From Phaseolus vulgaris (taxonomy: Eukaryota; Streptophyta; Magnoliopsida; Fabales; Fabaceae): a stretch of 64,000 bases of DNA. The stretch is from NCBI RefSeq assembly GCF_000499845.2, contig NC_023756.2, positions 44,466,291 through 44,530,290 of the forward strand, in the 5' to 3' direction. The notes beneath the pieces are model-generated. The model was not told the DNA's origin, did not search any database, and saw only the letters and a list, made by a program, of their open reading frames with translations. Numbering within the stretch: position 1 is the first letter of the stretch; each line of letters starts with the position of its first letter. The position numbers and the translations under genes were made by a program. Positions 51,401-62,600 of this stretch are shown in pieces.

Positions 51401-54400
51401 GAAAAATGAAGGGTACATTTGTAAATAGAAAGATAAGTGACTTCTAGAATTGTCACTTTCTAGTTAAATGATAGAAAATAATCGTACCTTCTCCACATAG
51501 AGGCAAAAGAAAAACAATAGGTCCACAAAAATAGAAATTAAGCAAAAAATGGCCAAAAATTTGTTCCACTTTTGTACAACTTTAGCGTGTGGATTCATAA
51601 CTCCAGGAACATAAGAAGAGAAGAAAGAAATAAGTTTCCTCACAAAACTCTTGGCATCCCCATAAAGAGCATTATGGAACTGCATTCAAAATATGAAAAA
51701 AAGTAGGCTTGGTTATGAGAAAGTGATTGTCAGTGACGAATGTCTACAAAAAGAAATGGAAAATGCTACTATAAGATTAAAGATAATAATACAGTAAAGC
51801 CTGTAGCAGATAACAAGTATGAGATAAATAACGATAACAACTTATCATTTCTCCTCAAAGTGAACAAGGACAAATAGTAATAGCCTTAGTGGTAGCAAAA
51901 CAATGTTCATTGACATAGCTTAAAAATAAGAATTTTGTTAAAAGTATATTAATAAGGACAAACTTGAGGATTAAGAGAGTGGCTTCTTGTAATGTACCCA
52001 GATTAAAAGAATATAAGAGGATCATATGATAGTAGATAATACTATGAATTTACCAATTGTCAAAGTAAGGCATCACAAATTAGTAAGTTACAATTATTCA
52101 GAACCTAGTTAGTGAATTACATTTGCAATATCCTCTCTTCTCTCCCTTTTTCTGTATTTTCTTTCGATATAGTGAACAAACTTTATCAATATGTAATATT
52201 TCCCATTGGAAATTTTCACACGAGAGTTCAAAGAGTGGTGCCTTCAACTAGGAGAATATAACTCCCAGAGAAATTTATTTTTCTCTTTGCTAACAGATGT
52301 TTTCTCTAGGAGCATCACCAAACAAGTGTTTCACAGAAGAACAATCTTTTTCTCTAAATCACACATTAATTATTGTAAATACTTAACTTCCTAAATAATA
52401 TGAGTTTTCTAAACAATGACTACTAATGATTAACCAAAATTAAATAGCAAATATATTTTGTATGCTTTAGCTAAATCACTAAGGACCAACAATCTTTCTC
52501 GTGAGTATGAATCCAAAAGATTAGCTACTTAAACCAAGTGTTTTTCGTAGCAAAACCATTCAACATGCTGATTATTGAGATATTATTAAAATATGGTGAT
52601 TTCAAATGCAAAAACAAAAAACGCAACTATATAACTAGAGAAGTACAGTCATCTTAATGACTGACAGTACAAACAATATTATAAGGATATGCATAAATAT
52701 GAGAGCAATAGCTGCTACAGTTGGCGATATTGAAAACAGGAAGAGTAAATATTTATTGAATAGCAGCAATCTCCAGATCTGACCCATTATGAGAGCAGCA
52801 TGAAAAGAGAAAATACGGTCAAATTTCATCTTAAAACTAATCGGCATCATTAAGTGAAGTTATCCAATAAATATACAAAAAAACACCCTAAAAATTGACA
52901 CAACCATGTAGGAATTCCCAACACCCTCGCCACATTTGTCTGCCGGGTCAGACTACACTACTCTACAAGAATAGGCGATTAACCAGGATGGTTTGTAGGC
53001 TCTGATACTATGTGAGAGTTCATCTTAAAACCAATTGGCATTAAGTAAATTGTCCAACAAATTATAAGCAACACCCAAAAATTGAGAGACATGTGGGACT
53101 TCCTAACACTTCCTCCACAGATGTTTGTCAAAATAGGCTAGCCTACCAGAAGAAGTGATTTATCAAGATGGATTATAGGTTATGATACCATGCTAAAGTT
53201 CACCTTCAAACCAACTGATTTTATGTTATCCAACAGATATATAGGTAGCACTCCAATAACTGAGACAGACAACGTGAAACTTCCTAAAACCCCCCTCCAT
53301 AGATGCCTATTAGAATAAGGAATTGACTGGAATGGGCTATAGGATTTGATACCATGTCAAAGTCATCTCAAAACCAATTGAAATTAAGTGATGTTGCCCT
53401 ACAAATATATAAGCATCACTCTTAGAATTGAAGCGAAGCGGGCAATGTCGGACTTTGCAACAAAAACAAGGATATTGTGCTCCACCAAAGTCAGACAGAT
53501 ACTAGACTCTCCTATATGCCTCACATTGTGCAGCAACCAAATCCCCTAATCTGATATCCTCGTACAAATATCAACTGCTGCTAATTCTGACCCAAACTTA
53601 TAATTACTACCACTAATAGCTAAACTGACTCTTGTGCTACGATAGTTTGGTCCTTGCTAGCTACTGGACTAATCCCCTTCTTCATAACATAGACCTGCTT
53701 AACTACAGGTCTGCTATTAATAGCCTACTTAAAAATTGCATTAGTACAATTGAACCAAATACAAATTATTATTATACCATAGTGAATTCCTGATCTTTGT
53801 CAGAATAAAGGCCTATAACATGAAAACAACTGAAATGTTTGTCTATGCACTAAATAATTGAAGACAACTGAAATTATAGTCTATTTTAGGATGAAAGACA
53901 AAAACCTTTGGATCCCATCTAGTTGAAGGTTTTGGATTTCTTTGCTGAGAAGCATTGAAGTAAGTAGGGCAAGTAGTACAATAAGGATCATTGCACATTC
54001 CCAGTTGCCCAGACCTTAGTAAGTGTTCATTTTTTCTATCATAGTCACTATTTTGGTAATCTGAACTTGAGCCATGGAGAGTAGCAAAACTATCTGTCTT
54101 TCTTTCATCTGCTTTGTTTCCCGATACAATATGCTTCTGCAAAAGATTTCCAGTTCCAGTGGTAGCATACAATGGACCACTCATATGCATAAAGGGTGTT
54201 TTTCTCTTGCTCTGAAGTGGACCAGTATGTCCCACAAGGCTAGTTTCTTTCTCATATGACTCCAAGGAACTCATAGGAATAGAAATTGAAGCACTTTGAG
54301 TCCTGGTAACTGTCCTTCGGAATTTAGAGTCTAAGGGATCATCGTATGGTTGTGCATCAGTATCTGACAGCATAGGCTGCTTGTCATTCTCAAAATTAGC

Positions 54401-54403
54401 CAT
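39459..54403 (-). CDS. CNGC20-like: CNGC20-like cyclic-nucleotide-gated channel, gene D (with copia in intron 4)
   Basis: Group IVa CNGC, 762 codons. Coding exons 1-12: 53906-54403, 51488-51679, 51287-51385, 50277-50414, 43545-43787, 42824-43072, 42499-42644, 42316-42393, 41020-41149, 40412-40658, 40137-40299, 39459-39564. All junctions GT-AG, phases as in the paralogs. N-terminal region 1-166 ([10 protein letters not shown]) keeps [11 protein letters not shown] and [13 protein letters not shown]. In S1 the array-wide FVDPLF is FVDLLF (Leu near 220). The pore filter is AGN at 479-481 (..AGNLEP). CNBD starts at 592, cassette [16 protein letters not shown] about 651-666. The IQ motif is near 739-752 ([13 protein letters not shown]) and the stop is TGA. 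Intron 4 is 6.5 kb because of an antisense copia element; intron 8 begins six bases before a solo LTR; intron 1 holds a TRIM array. Coding exons are intact; whether the long intron is spliced efficiently is unknown. Confidence 0.93.
42100..42309 (+). mobile_element. Solo LTR with 6-bp target-site duplication beside gene D exon 8 donor
   Basis: Begins TGTTAGAATAAATAG, has a TATA-like TTATTATAAATATGAG and the near-palindrome GAGAGTGAAATTCACTCTC, and ends GTCAAC. TTATAC flanks it on both sides (42094-42099 and 42310-42315), a 6-bp (or 5-bp TATAC) duplication. The right-hand copy is the GTATAA donor start of gene D intron 8. No partner LTR or internal region is present. The terminus is not canonical CA. 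Confidence 0.65.
44643..44813 (+). repeat. Copia 5' LTR (171 bp)
   Basis: Runs from TGTTAGATATAATTAG to CTTTAATA, directly before the primer-binding site. Contains TATATAAA at 44745-44752, the likely promoter core of the element. Preceded by target-site copy ACAAT. Confidence 0.93.
44814..44825 (+). other. Copia primer-binding site
   Basis: TGGTATCAGAGC directly follows the LTR; it is the standard complement of the initiator Met tRNA 3' end used by plant copia elements. Confidence 0.9.
45036..49145 (+). pseudogene. Copia gag-pol polyprotein, interrupted by three in-frame stops
   Basis: One continuous frame with no shift. Start taken at ATG 45036 ([14 protein letters not shown]); an upstream in-frame ATG at 45021 is possible. 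Gag with YDTWLKSQ, then a CCHC knuckle ([14 protein letters not shown], about 45768-45809). Protease [12 protein letters not shown]. Integrase with [32 protein letters not shown] and [14 protein letters not shown] with [16 protein letters not shown] and YVDDIVLTG. RNase H with [10 protein letters not shown] and [22 protein letters not shown]; ends [15 protein letters not shown]. Stops: TAA 47199-47201 (after GYKCF), TAG 47649-47651 (after HPGWH) and TGA 48849-48851 (where the family usually has Trp in CELIWLKQL). Each could come from one base change, a sign of recent loss of function. Confidence 0.93.
49142..49152 (+). other. Copia polypurine tract
   Basis: TTGAGGGGGAG lies immediately before the 3' LTR, overlapping the end of the gag-pol frame. 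It is the usual plus-strand priming site. Confidence 0.88.
49153..49333 (+). repeat. Copia 3' LTR (181 bp)
   Basis: Matches the 5' LTR except for a 10-bp extra ATTATTAGAT-type unit near its start, C for T in CTTAGCCCAT and A for C in ACACAAGGG. Followed by target-site copy ACAAT. Confidence 0.93.
49334..49681 (-). mobile_element. TRIM element (LTR-internal-LTR) in gene D intron 4
   Basis: On the minus strand: LTR 49681-49565 starting TGTTAGATTCCACACTGACTAGAG and ending CTTCTTAATA; primer-binding site TGGTATCAGAG at about 49554-49564; a short non-coding interior; polypurine stretch GGCGTGAGGGGTG; then a second LTR from 49427 starting TGTACATCGACTAGAG. The second LTR loses similarity near GACTTTG, right next to the copia target site. 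No coding capacity, as expected of a TRIM. Confidence 0.75.
52823..53452 (-). mobile_element. Tandem TRIM array (four LTR-like units, three interiors), gene D intron 1
   Basis: Four diverged units of about 90-100 bp start at about 52823, 53015, 53190 and 53356. On the minus strand they read TGTTAGGAAGTCCCACATGT..TTGGACAAT..CCAATTGGTTTTAAGATGAAC. Each unit boundary carries TGGTATCA or a near-match on the minus strand (GATACCA or GATACTA on plus), a primer-binding-site remnant. Purine tracts (from CCCTCGCC, CTTCCTCC, CCCCCCTCC) precede the LTR starts. The layout is LTR-int-LTR-int-LTR-int-LTR. Unit spacing falls from about 190 to 166 bp. Confidence 0.7.
53455..53770. other. Less AT-rich stretch of unknown nature in gene D intron 1
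   Basis: Follows the TRIM array directly and is less AT-rich than the intron. Contains an inverted pair near GACCTGCTTAACTACAGGTC (about 53690). No ORF of note and no family recognised; possibly the interior or flank of an older LTR element. Confidence 0.3.
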
Positions 54404-55219
54404 GTTTTGATAATTCTGCAAAAACTGTTTACAAAGTTAGCAAAACATCAAATGCATATATGTTTATGTATCATATCAGCAACTCTAAATCAAATACTGC
54501 AATTTAACTTGAAATGTAACAAGGGGGAATGTAAAACTAGAAAGTGATTTAGTGCAGCATGAAGAAGCCAAATACTATACAGCAGTAACAGAACCAGATT
54601 GAATTTAATACAGAATAAGGATACCAGCATTATCTTTCCCTTGTATTTCTATTCCACATTGATTCTTTACCAAAACTCAGTCGGCTGCAATTCATTTTCC
54701 GGACAAAGACTTTCAGCATTTCAGGACTATTAAACAGCAATAAGATGATGAGGATGTGTGATCATACAACGATTAAAAGGGGTACTTATTTAAGTGTTGC
54801 AACTCACGAAAACAAATAGTGAAATTTAGTTATAAATTTATATCTCCCCCGTACTCACTAGAAATAGAACATTTATTTATTCAAGATAAAAAATAGCGAT
54901 TAACTCACTCACTTATTAAAATCCTCTGGAGCTTTAAAGGAACTAAATAATGATCCATTGACCAAAACCAATGAACAAAAGCACATGCATGAATCATCAA
55001 CCTCTACAGATACCCTTCAACCCATTTTTCCTACCCCCACATGCATTCCATAAAAATTAGCATCCATATACATACTGTAACATGCAGCATTGAAAACTAG
55101 CAATTAGCTTTGGAATCAGTGGAAGAATTCTTCTACCACGATGAAAAGTGGTCAACATTGTACAAAGGCAGCGATCAAACAATAATCAAGGAAAACAACA
55201 CTGATCAGAATTAAGAAAC

Positions 55220-55540
55220 CTGGTGAGGAGCAAATTTCCCAGTGAAGAGTCAAAACCTAAAACGCCCACCAGCTTTTTTTAATCCATTTAAGGGAAATAT
55301 TGCATTTTTGAGAGCTTCTTCGTCATGGGGTCAATGAAGAGGAGATTCTCACAAAAGGGTGAAATCAGTTTAAGTTCAAAAGGAGAAATGAACAGAGGTA
55401 AACACCAAAGTGAGAGGTGTAAGAGTGAAAAAGTGAGTTGTGATGAAGTGAAGTGTGTGTGATGAAGATTGAAAGTTAGAGTTGGAAATGAAATTGGAGA
55501 GTCATTGGTGAGAGGGATGGTCCTTGGAATGTGCATTACG
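55220..55540 (-). other. Probable 5' UTR exon of gene D
   Basis: Minus strand ends GACTCTTCACTGGGAAATTTGCTCCTCACCAG|GTTTCTT, aligning with the leader ends of A and C. The acceptor is TTTTTGCAG|AATTATCAAAAC before the ATG. The upper limit is a guess; a pyrimidine-rich stretch on the coding strand (55380-55500) is consistent with a leader or core promoter. Confidence 0.45.
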
Positions 55541-56481
55541 GCATAGAAACATGTCAAGGTCTTTCTTTTTCAACTGTGTTTTCCCATAATACACTTATTT
55601 TATAATCTGATATATCTATAGAACAATAAAATAATTCCGAATAATAATAAAAATTATTTTTTATTTTTTATTTTACTTTGTTTTTTTTAACACCTGCGTG
55701 ATTACTAAATCCTCAGAAACAAAATATTTTATAATTATTTTGTATATAATTCAAAAATTAAATTTAAAATAATTGTGTCTACAAAGTAGTTATTTGAAAA
55801 CTAAATTTAATTTATAAAAACTTCTTATTTTCTTCTTCAGTTAATACTTCAAAAAATTATCCAGATTCTAACTATTTACAAAATTAAAAAATAAATATTT
55901 CCAAATTTTAATTATAATATTGAGCTTAATCATCTATCAATTGTGCCAAAAAATCTGGATATTTGAATTACTTTTACAGCAAGTGATTGTTATCTAATTG
56001 ACTTTCCCCACAGAATAAAGAAAAAAAAAGCAAAACAGTGATGACAGTTGTCAAAGACTTGCTTCATGTTTTCACATTCACAAGACTCACATAATTATTA
56101 TTTTTAATTGCACCTTGTCGTTTATTAATTTAATAACTTTATAGTTATATATATATATATATATATTTATAAACTCAATAGTTGAATATATTATTAAATA
56201 AAAACAGATAAAAATATTAGACCAATTAGAATAGGTCAACATATCCTTATACGTCATACAAAATAATACAACTATTGAATTTAAGTAAAAACATTAAAAA
56301 TGATATGTAGGTTTTTCTCTTCCTTTAATATGTATGTATATATGCAATTCAGAAAGTGTTTTTGTCAATAATCATTCTCTTATTATCTCAAAATTCTTGT
56401 CCACAAAACTTTTGTTAAAGAGTTGTATAAATTTTTTCAACCAACTCTAAAAGGATTTGTTTATCTTGCGTGGTTTAATAT

Positions 56482-57830
56482 ATGGATATTAAATGTGGTG
56501 GAACTACGAAAAGTATTCATTCATGTTGGGCTGGGCTTGGGCTCACATGTGGAGGCCCAGCCCACAGTGAAATTAGGTTAGGTCCCTTTTGCTTATCATT
56601 CTTTCAATGGATGAGTGAGTGCAGTCAAGGTGCAAGCGAGAGAGCAGAGAGAGCCAACAGTGTGTCATCCATAGAGAGTGATAGTGAAGCAGAGAAAAGG
56701 AGAAAGTTTCGTCAAAAACTTCCGACCACCGCCGCCGATTTGTTCACCGTTGGATCTGGCTGAAACTTTGTCAGCAGGTTCATACTGTGTGTAACTTCAA
56801 TCTGACCGTTCGGATCTTGCAGAAGGTGCTTGAGCAGAGAGAAATTTATCTCACACTGCAGCAGCATTTTTCAGCATTTTTTTTAGAACGGGAATTTTCA
56901 GATTGCTGCTGCGGTTTCGTCCACCGTTGGATCGGGCTGAAATTTTGTCAGAAGGTTCATACCTCGTGGTTCTTCAGTTTGACCGTTCGGATTGTTCAAA
57001 AGTCACTGAAACAGTGACATATACGCCGTGTACGGTAACTGCAGTTTGTGAATTTTTCAGGTTCCTTGTTCTCTGTTTTCATCTCTGTTGTATTGGTATT
57101 TGGCTAGTCATTGAGCACAATTTGTGCTGTGATTTGAGTCTCTTGTAACCATATTTTTTATCATAGTGGAACCTTGATTGACTGGCTTGTGCCCGTGGTT
57201 TTTACTTCTCACATTGATTCAAGAAACTCTGAAGACGCCAAGGGCATTTGTAGCAGATCACCTGGTCCTTCAGATAAGCAAGTCGACGGAGAAAGCAGCG
57301 AGAAGCCATAAGTCCTTGACGCAAGAAACTCTGAGATCGCCGAGAATTAGAGCATGTCGAGGAGAGAAGGTGAATGTGATGCAGGTCTGCGCCACCCATG
57401 AGCCAGACACTTGGATAACACAGTACAAGCAGTGCCTGGCAGATGGCCTCCTCCCACTGGATCCGACAGAAGCTAGGAAGGTAAAGAAAAATTCCAGCAA
57501 ATACACATTGATTGATGGCGATCTGTACAGGTTTGGGTTCACTCACCCACTCCTGGAATGCGTACACGGCGAGAAGTGCACGAGGATCATGGCAGAGCTC
57601 CACGAGGGTATATGCGGAAGCCACGTTGGGGGTCGAGCTCTGGCCGCGAGGACTCTCCGTGCAGGCTACTACTGGCCTCTGTTTCTTTGCAGGTTCTTGA
57701 GGTGGATCTCAAAGAGGAACGGAGGTTCGAAGCGGTGCGCACGTCGATCCTTTGACGAGGCAGTTTCCAGCGTTCCGGTCAACTCTTGAAGTGTGTTTTG
57801 TGTTGCTGCCATTATTTGCTATTGCTCCTC
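56482..57830 (+). mobile_element. LTR-retrotransposon remnant, leader-like part plus gypsy pol fragment
   Basis: A block markedly richer in GC than its surroundings. 56482-57180 is non-coding and leader-like, ending in a GCCCGTGGTTTTTACTTCTCAC phrase of the kind seen after LTRs in plant elements. It contains a diverged direct repeat: CCGATTTGTTCACCGTTGGATC..GACCGTTCGGATC at about 56735-56817 and CGGTTTCGTCCACCGTTGGATC..GACCGTTCGGATT at about 56910-56992. The coding fragment follows. No LTR pair or target duplication found, so this is a remnant. Confidence 0.55.
57178..57789 (+). pseudogene. Ty3/gypsy pol fragment (RNase H tail and integrase zinc-binding region)
   Basis: Open for 203 codons. 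The middle reads like the gypsy region between RNase H and integrase: TWITQYKQCLADGLLP..EARKVKKNSSKYTLIDGDLYR..PLLECV..ELHEGICGSHVGGRALAARTLRAGYYWP. The HEGICGSH and GYYWP motifs are diagnostic of the H2C2 zinc-binding domain. The two cysteines expected after GYYWP are missing: the sequence turns into an unrelated LFLCRFLRWISKRNG tail. The front half has QETLKTPRA and QETLRSPRI, suggesting a small internal duplication. A broken retroelement piece, not a host gene. Confidence 0.7.
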
Positions 57831-58081
57831 ACATATTCTTGCAAGTTGGGGAAATTGTTATCTGCTGCGTATTGCTTTTGTTGAGATATTATTGTTATTG
57901 TATTAAATTTCCCATCAACTCAGATATTATTCATAGTTTATTTATATAAGAGTGTGAAAATACTAAAATAATTTTTCCATTGTCTTGGTGACAAATATGA
58001 ATCACATATGAGAAATCTCTTATATATTAAGACATTTGTAACATTTTTTTTTATAAATATGTAATCACCTTTTTATTTGTA

Positions 58082-58852
58082 ACAACACAAGTGCTAACTA
58101 TTAATCAAATTTAGAGAAAAAAATATAATTAATCATTAAATTAACTAATTTAGAAATTAAAAATTTATTTGTATATAAAGTGATTTCTCATTACAAGAAA
58201 ATCATGAAATAGAAACCAATTTTTAGATACTAAAATAATTAGTTGCAATAGTAAATAAATTAGAGACCATTTTAGAAACTAAAAAAAAAATTAGTTTCTA
58301 TTATTGTTAAATAGTTTCTAAATTGGTATCTAATTTACAACTAAGGTTTTTGCTACCAAATTTAGAAACTAAATAATTGGTACTTAAAACCTTGATTGCT
58401 AATTAGATTCCAATTTAGAAACTATTTAACAATAATATAAACTAATTTAGAATTTTTTTTAGTTTCTAAAATGGTTTCTAATTTAGTTACTATTGCAACT
58501 AATTATTTTGGTCTCTAAAAATTGGTTTCTATTCCATGATTTTCTTGTAGTGTCTATTATTAATAAAAAATAAAAAATAATTTTAAATTAATATTTAAAT
58601 TAGCTACCTAAGTTTTAGATACTAATATTTTAGATTTTAAATTGATAACTAAGGTAAGTAATAAGTAGTTAAAATTTTGGTAACTAAGGTTAGATACCAA
58701 TTTAGAAACTATTTTATAAATTTTAATTAATAATATAAATTATTTTAGATATAAATAATTTTTTAGTTTATAAAATAATTTCTAATTTAGTTAAATAATA
58801 ATTAATTTTTTTTCTTTAAAAATATTTTTTATTTAATGATTTTCTTGTAATA
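58082..58852. mobile_element. Older MITE interrupted by a younger MITE (composite)
   Basis: Left part (58082-58188) and right part (58553-58852) together align with the uninterrupted copy at 59911-60406, including GTATATAAAGTGATTTCT joined to TCTATTATTAATA. The right terminus TTTCTTGTAATA matches TTTCTTGTAATG there. Confidence 0.65.
58189..58552. mobile_element. CACTA-type MITE, 364 bp
   Basis: Left end CATTACAAGAAAATCATGAAATAGAAACC; right end, reverse-complemented, CACTACAAGAAAATCATGGAATAGAAACC. Flanked by TCT on both sides, a 3-bp target duplication as expected for CACTA transposons. The interior is a foldback with no ORF. Confidence 0.82.
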
Positions 58853-59645
58853 TAAATAAGTTATTTTATTAAAATCTCTCACAACTCTTCGTATATATAC
58901 TTGATATTAAGGAAAATTTATACATAAATAATTTCATAAAAATATGCAACTATTTAATAAATTTAAATCATCTTTATTAATTCATATTATTATGATTATG
59001 ATATGATAGTTAAGTAGGTATAGAGTAATTTCATAAGATTTATCATTAAATATATCTTATGTCTAATTGGTAAAATGCTAAAACATTTATGTTTGTAGTG
59101 TAGTTAATTGTCTTTATTTAATTAAAGCGAAATGATTCACACAAAAATTCGTTGTATTAGACATTTTTGTGTGAAGATAACTTTTTTAATTTTATATTTC
59201 ATTTTTGCATCTTGTTGATTTTTTTTTTGGGTTCCGTGACTTTCAAGTATGGAAAAAAAATAAGCAAACAAAAACACAACTATAACCGTACAAACACCTC
59301 AAAACTTACCTCAATATCAATGTTTACCACCAGTCACAACAAACAACTACCATTACTTGAAAATAAAAAAGAAGATACTACACTCTCCAACATATTCGGA
59401 CTGGATATAGTTGAAATTAAAAAAAATATATAGATGTGTAGGGGAAGGTAAGAAAGTGTAGGGGAAATTTGCCTAATGAAGCCTTAGTTTTTTTCTTTTG
59501 CCTTTTTATTATTATTATTAAAAATGTGTTTATAAAGATGGCTTCTCAAAAGGAAGCTATATACACACACATGACTTTACAATATTTTGTAGGAATGAAT
59601 AAGTGTTGTCTAATGCACCTATATTACATAGTGAAATATAAATGT

Positions 59646-62600
59646 TTATGTTTGATTTGATTGTGTAGTTTTAGCACGACCAAGACATTTCCTTCTGTAT
59701 CTCCATGCAACCTGAATGCTTGTTGCTGCAAAGCATCTCCAATAAGGTGATTCATACCTATCATAACATCATGGACAATAAGGGATAATTAATTTCATAG
59801 TTAAATGCATGTTTAAGGAGATATACCTAATTCCCATTATTTAAGGACTAACATCATCAAATATTTGACTATTTTATTAGGTCATAAAACTATGTAATTT
59901 TTTTTTTATAAATTACAAAAAAATTATTAAATAGCAACCAAATTTAGAAATTAAAAATAATTAGTCATTATATTAATTAAATTAGATACTAATTTAGAGA
60001 CTAAAAATTATTGGTATCTAAAGTGGTTTCTATTATTAATACAAATTTATAAAATAGTTTCTAAATTAGTATTTAAATTAACTACTTAGATTTTAGTTAC
60101 TAATATTTTAGTTTTTAAATTGGTATCTAACCCCTCAACTACCAAGGTTTTAGTTACTTACTATTTTATTTTCTAAATTAGTCTCTATCGGTCTTTTAGA
60201 ATCTAAAATATTAGTAACTAAAACCTAAGTAGCTAAGAGGGTTAGATACCAATTTAAAAACTATTTTATAAATTTTTATTAATAACAAAAATTAATTTAG
60301 ATACCAATAATTGTTTTAGTTTATAAAATGATCTTTAATTTAATCAAATAATAACTAAATATTTTGATCTATAAAATTAATTTTTATTTAATATTTTTCT
60401 TGTAATGATAATCTATGTCTTCACTTTTTTTTTATTTTGCTCACTATCAAATTTAAAAATCATGGAGAAGGTACGAAGAGACACTAAATATAAACATTTA
60501 TTTTAGTAATAATTTAAACCTTCTTGAGAGACCAATCCTTTCAACTGGACTCAGTCCTAGGTCCTTCTTACACTTGACTATGTAGTCTTTTATTTGTGTT
60601 GAAGCATTTAGTTCTTCACTGACTTTTGACAAAGTTCATGGAAAAGGGGACCAAGTATTCATATGTTGGACTTTGTGAAATCAAAATTCAAACATGCTGC
60701 AGTACATTGGATAATTTGCTTTTATTCTCAATCAATTTATTTTTCCACAGAAAGACTAATTCAAAAAGAACCACATTTTATAAACATATGTAGGGTCTAC
60801 AACAATATTATAAAAAATGATTTTTTTTTCAGTAAAAAATAACTTTACATGGACTGTTTGAAAAAATATAAGGATGAAAAGCTTAAAAAACACATGAAAT
60901 TTTCTAAAAATATGTGTGTATATTATCTTGAATTTAAATTGATTTTCACAAATTATCCTGTTGCTCATTTTCTTGAATTGAATGAGAAAAATACATGTTT
61001 TTTACCTCTATAAAAAGACAAACACTTGATACAATCAAAGTCATATATATGACCGTGTACACTACAAGAAAATCATGAAATAGAAACCAACTTTTAGAGA
61101 CCATAATAATTAGTTGCAATAGTAACTAAATTAGATACCATTTTAGAAACTAAAACAAAAATTGGTTTCTAAATTAGTTTTTATTATTATTATTAAATAA
61201 TTTCTAAATTGGTATCTAATTAGCAACCAAAGTTTTAACTACCAATTATTTAGTTTTTAAATTTGATCTCTAAAACCTTGGTTGCTAATTAGATACCAAT
61301 TTAGAAACTATTTAACAATAATAGAAACTAATTTAGAAACCAATTTTTTTTTAGTTTCTCAAATGGTCTTTAATTTAGTTACTATTGTAACTAATTATTT
61401 TGGTATCTTAAAATTGGTTTCTATTTCATGATTTTTTTTAGTGGTAAGAAAAGGTTTATGAGAAGATAAAGAAAATTAGGAAGAATCACATAGCCAAACA
61501 TAAAATGGGACAAGAAGATAACCTTATGGCTCCTCGAACACGGGAATTCCTAAAGAATCTTGCAAATAGGCCTATAACTTCTTCAAGGTCTGCTGTTCTG
61601 AGGGAAAATGCCTTCACATGTGTTAAGCAACATACTGTTCTGTTACTCACCAACTTTGGCCTCGGAATACTTTCTTTTCTGCAACCTGCAAGACAAACTT
61701 CAAATAAGTTAATGTTGTTGACTTTAGCAATGTGAACTTTAAGTTTAACTTAATTTTATAAAATTGACTTATATAAGATGAGATTTACATCTACTTATAC
61801 TATGAAATGTTCTTATTATTAATCTCTGAAACATGTGCCTATTAAAAGTAATTCTATAAAGGATATTACTAATGAGCACCTTTTAAGAGTTTGGTGAAGA
61901 AGCCTTAAACATAATGACTTATTAAATGCTTTACTTAATTATACATTTGATTCTTCAACTATATTCATTTCAGAGACTTGATCTCCCTCATTTTTGTTTC
62001 TGATAATTGGTCTCTTTTTATAGTTATACAGTTTTGATTCATCTTGTTATAATCATGGAAACAAGAAGAAAGAAAAAATAGATAGTATATAATCAAGAAC
62101 ATCTAGATCATGTATTAGAATATCCTCTATTTATTGTATTGATTCAATTTTCTATATATAAATTTGTGTTGTCTTATAAACACAGCTGAATATGCCAAAA
62201 AGAAAAACCCAGTAAAGACACTGTTAAGGTTAAGTGAGGGACTAAATTTGCAAAATGATGATTGGAAAAGAGATCAGAAGTTCAAATAAGTCTAAATAAA
62301 TCAAATTAATTGAAAATGCAAGCATTAAATGATTATTATATATTCCATATGATAAATGCTTCCATTTTTTCATAACATTTTCTATACTTTTATGTCAAAC
62401 AGTACCTTGGAGGAGTTGTTACTTTTCTAATATTTGCCTTCTAGAAATGAAGTGTACCTTTGCTTGCTAAGGGATGCTCAAGACACCATGTCAGAAGTTC
62501 TTCACCACAGACACTCCCTTCATAAAGGGGAGCACTGATTCCATCTTCGCCAACGCTCTCCAACTTTCCACGCACAACAAAAACCATCTTCTCTACCAAA

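Larger units (their letters stand above)
55560..59645. other. Spacer between genes D and E
   Basis: AT-rich outside 56480-57830. Holds the promoter side of D, a (TA)n run near 56146-56166, a GC-richer retroelement remnant (56482-57830) and nested MITEs (58082-58852). Short frames at 59167-59433 and 59469-59660 have no family signature. Confidence 0.55.

Noticed and set aside
57202..57624. Minus-strand 140-codon frame
   Set aside because: Antisense of the gypsy pol fragment, which has clear HEGICGSH and GYYWP motifs on the plus strand.
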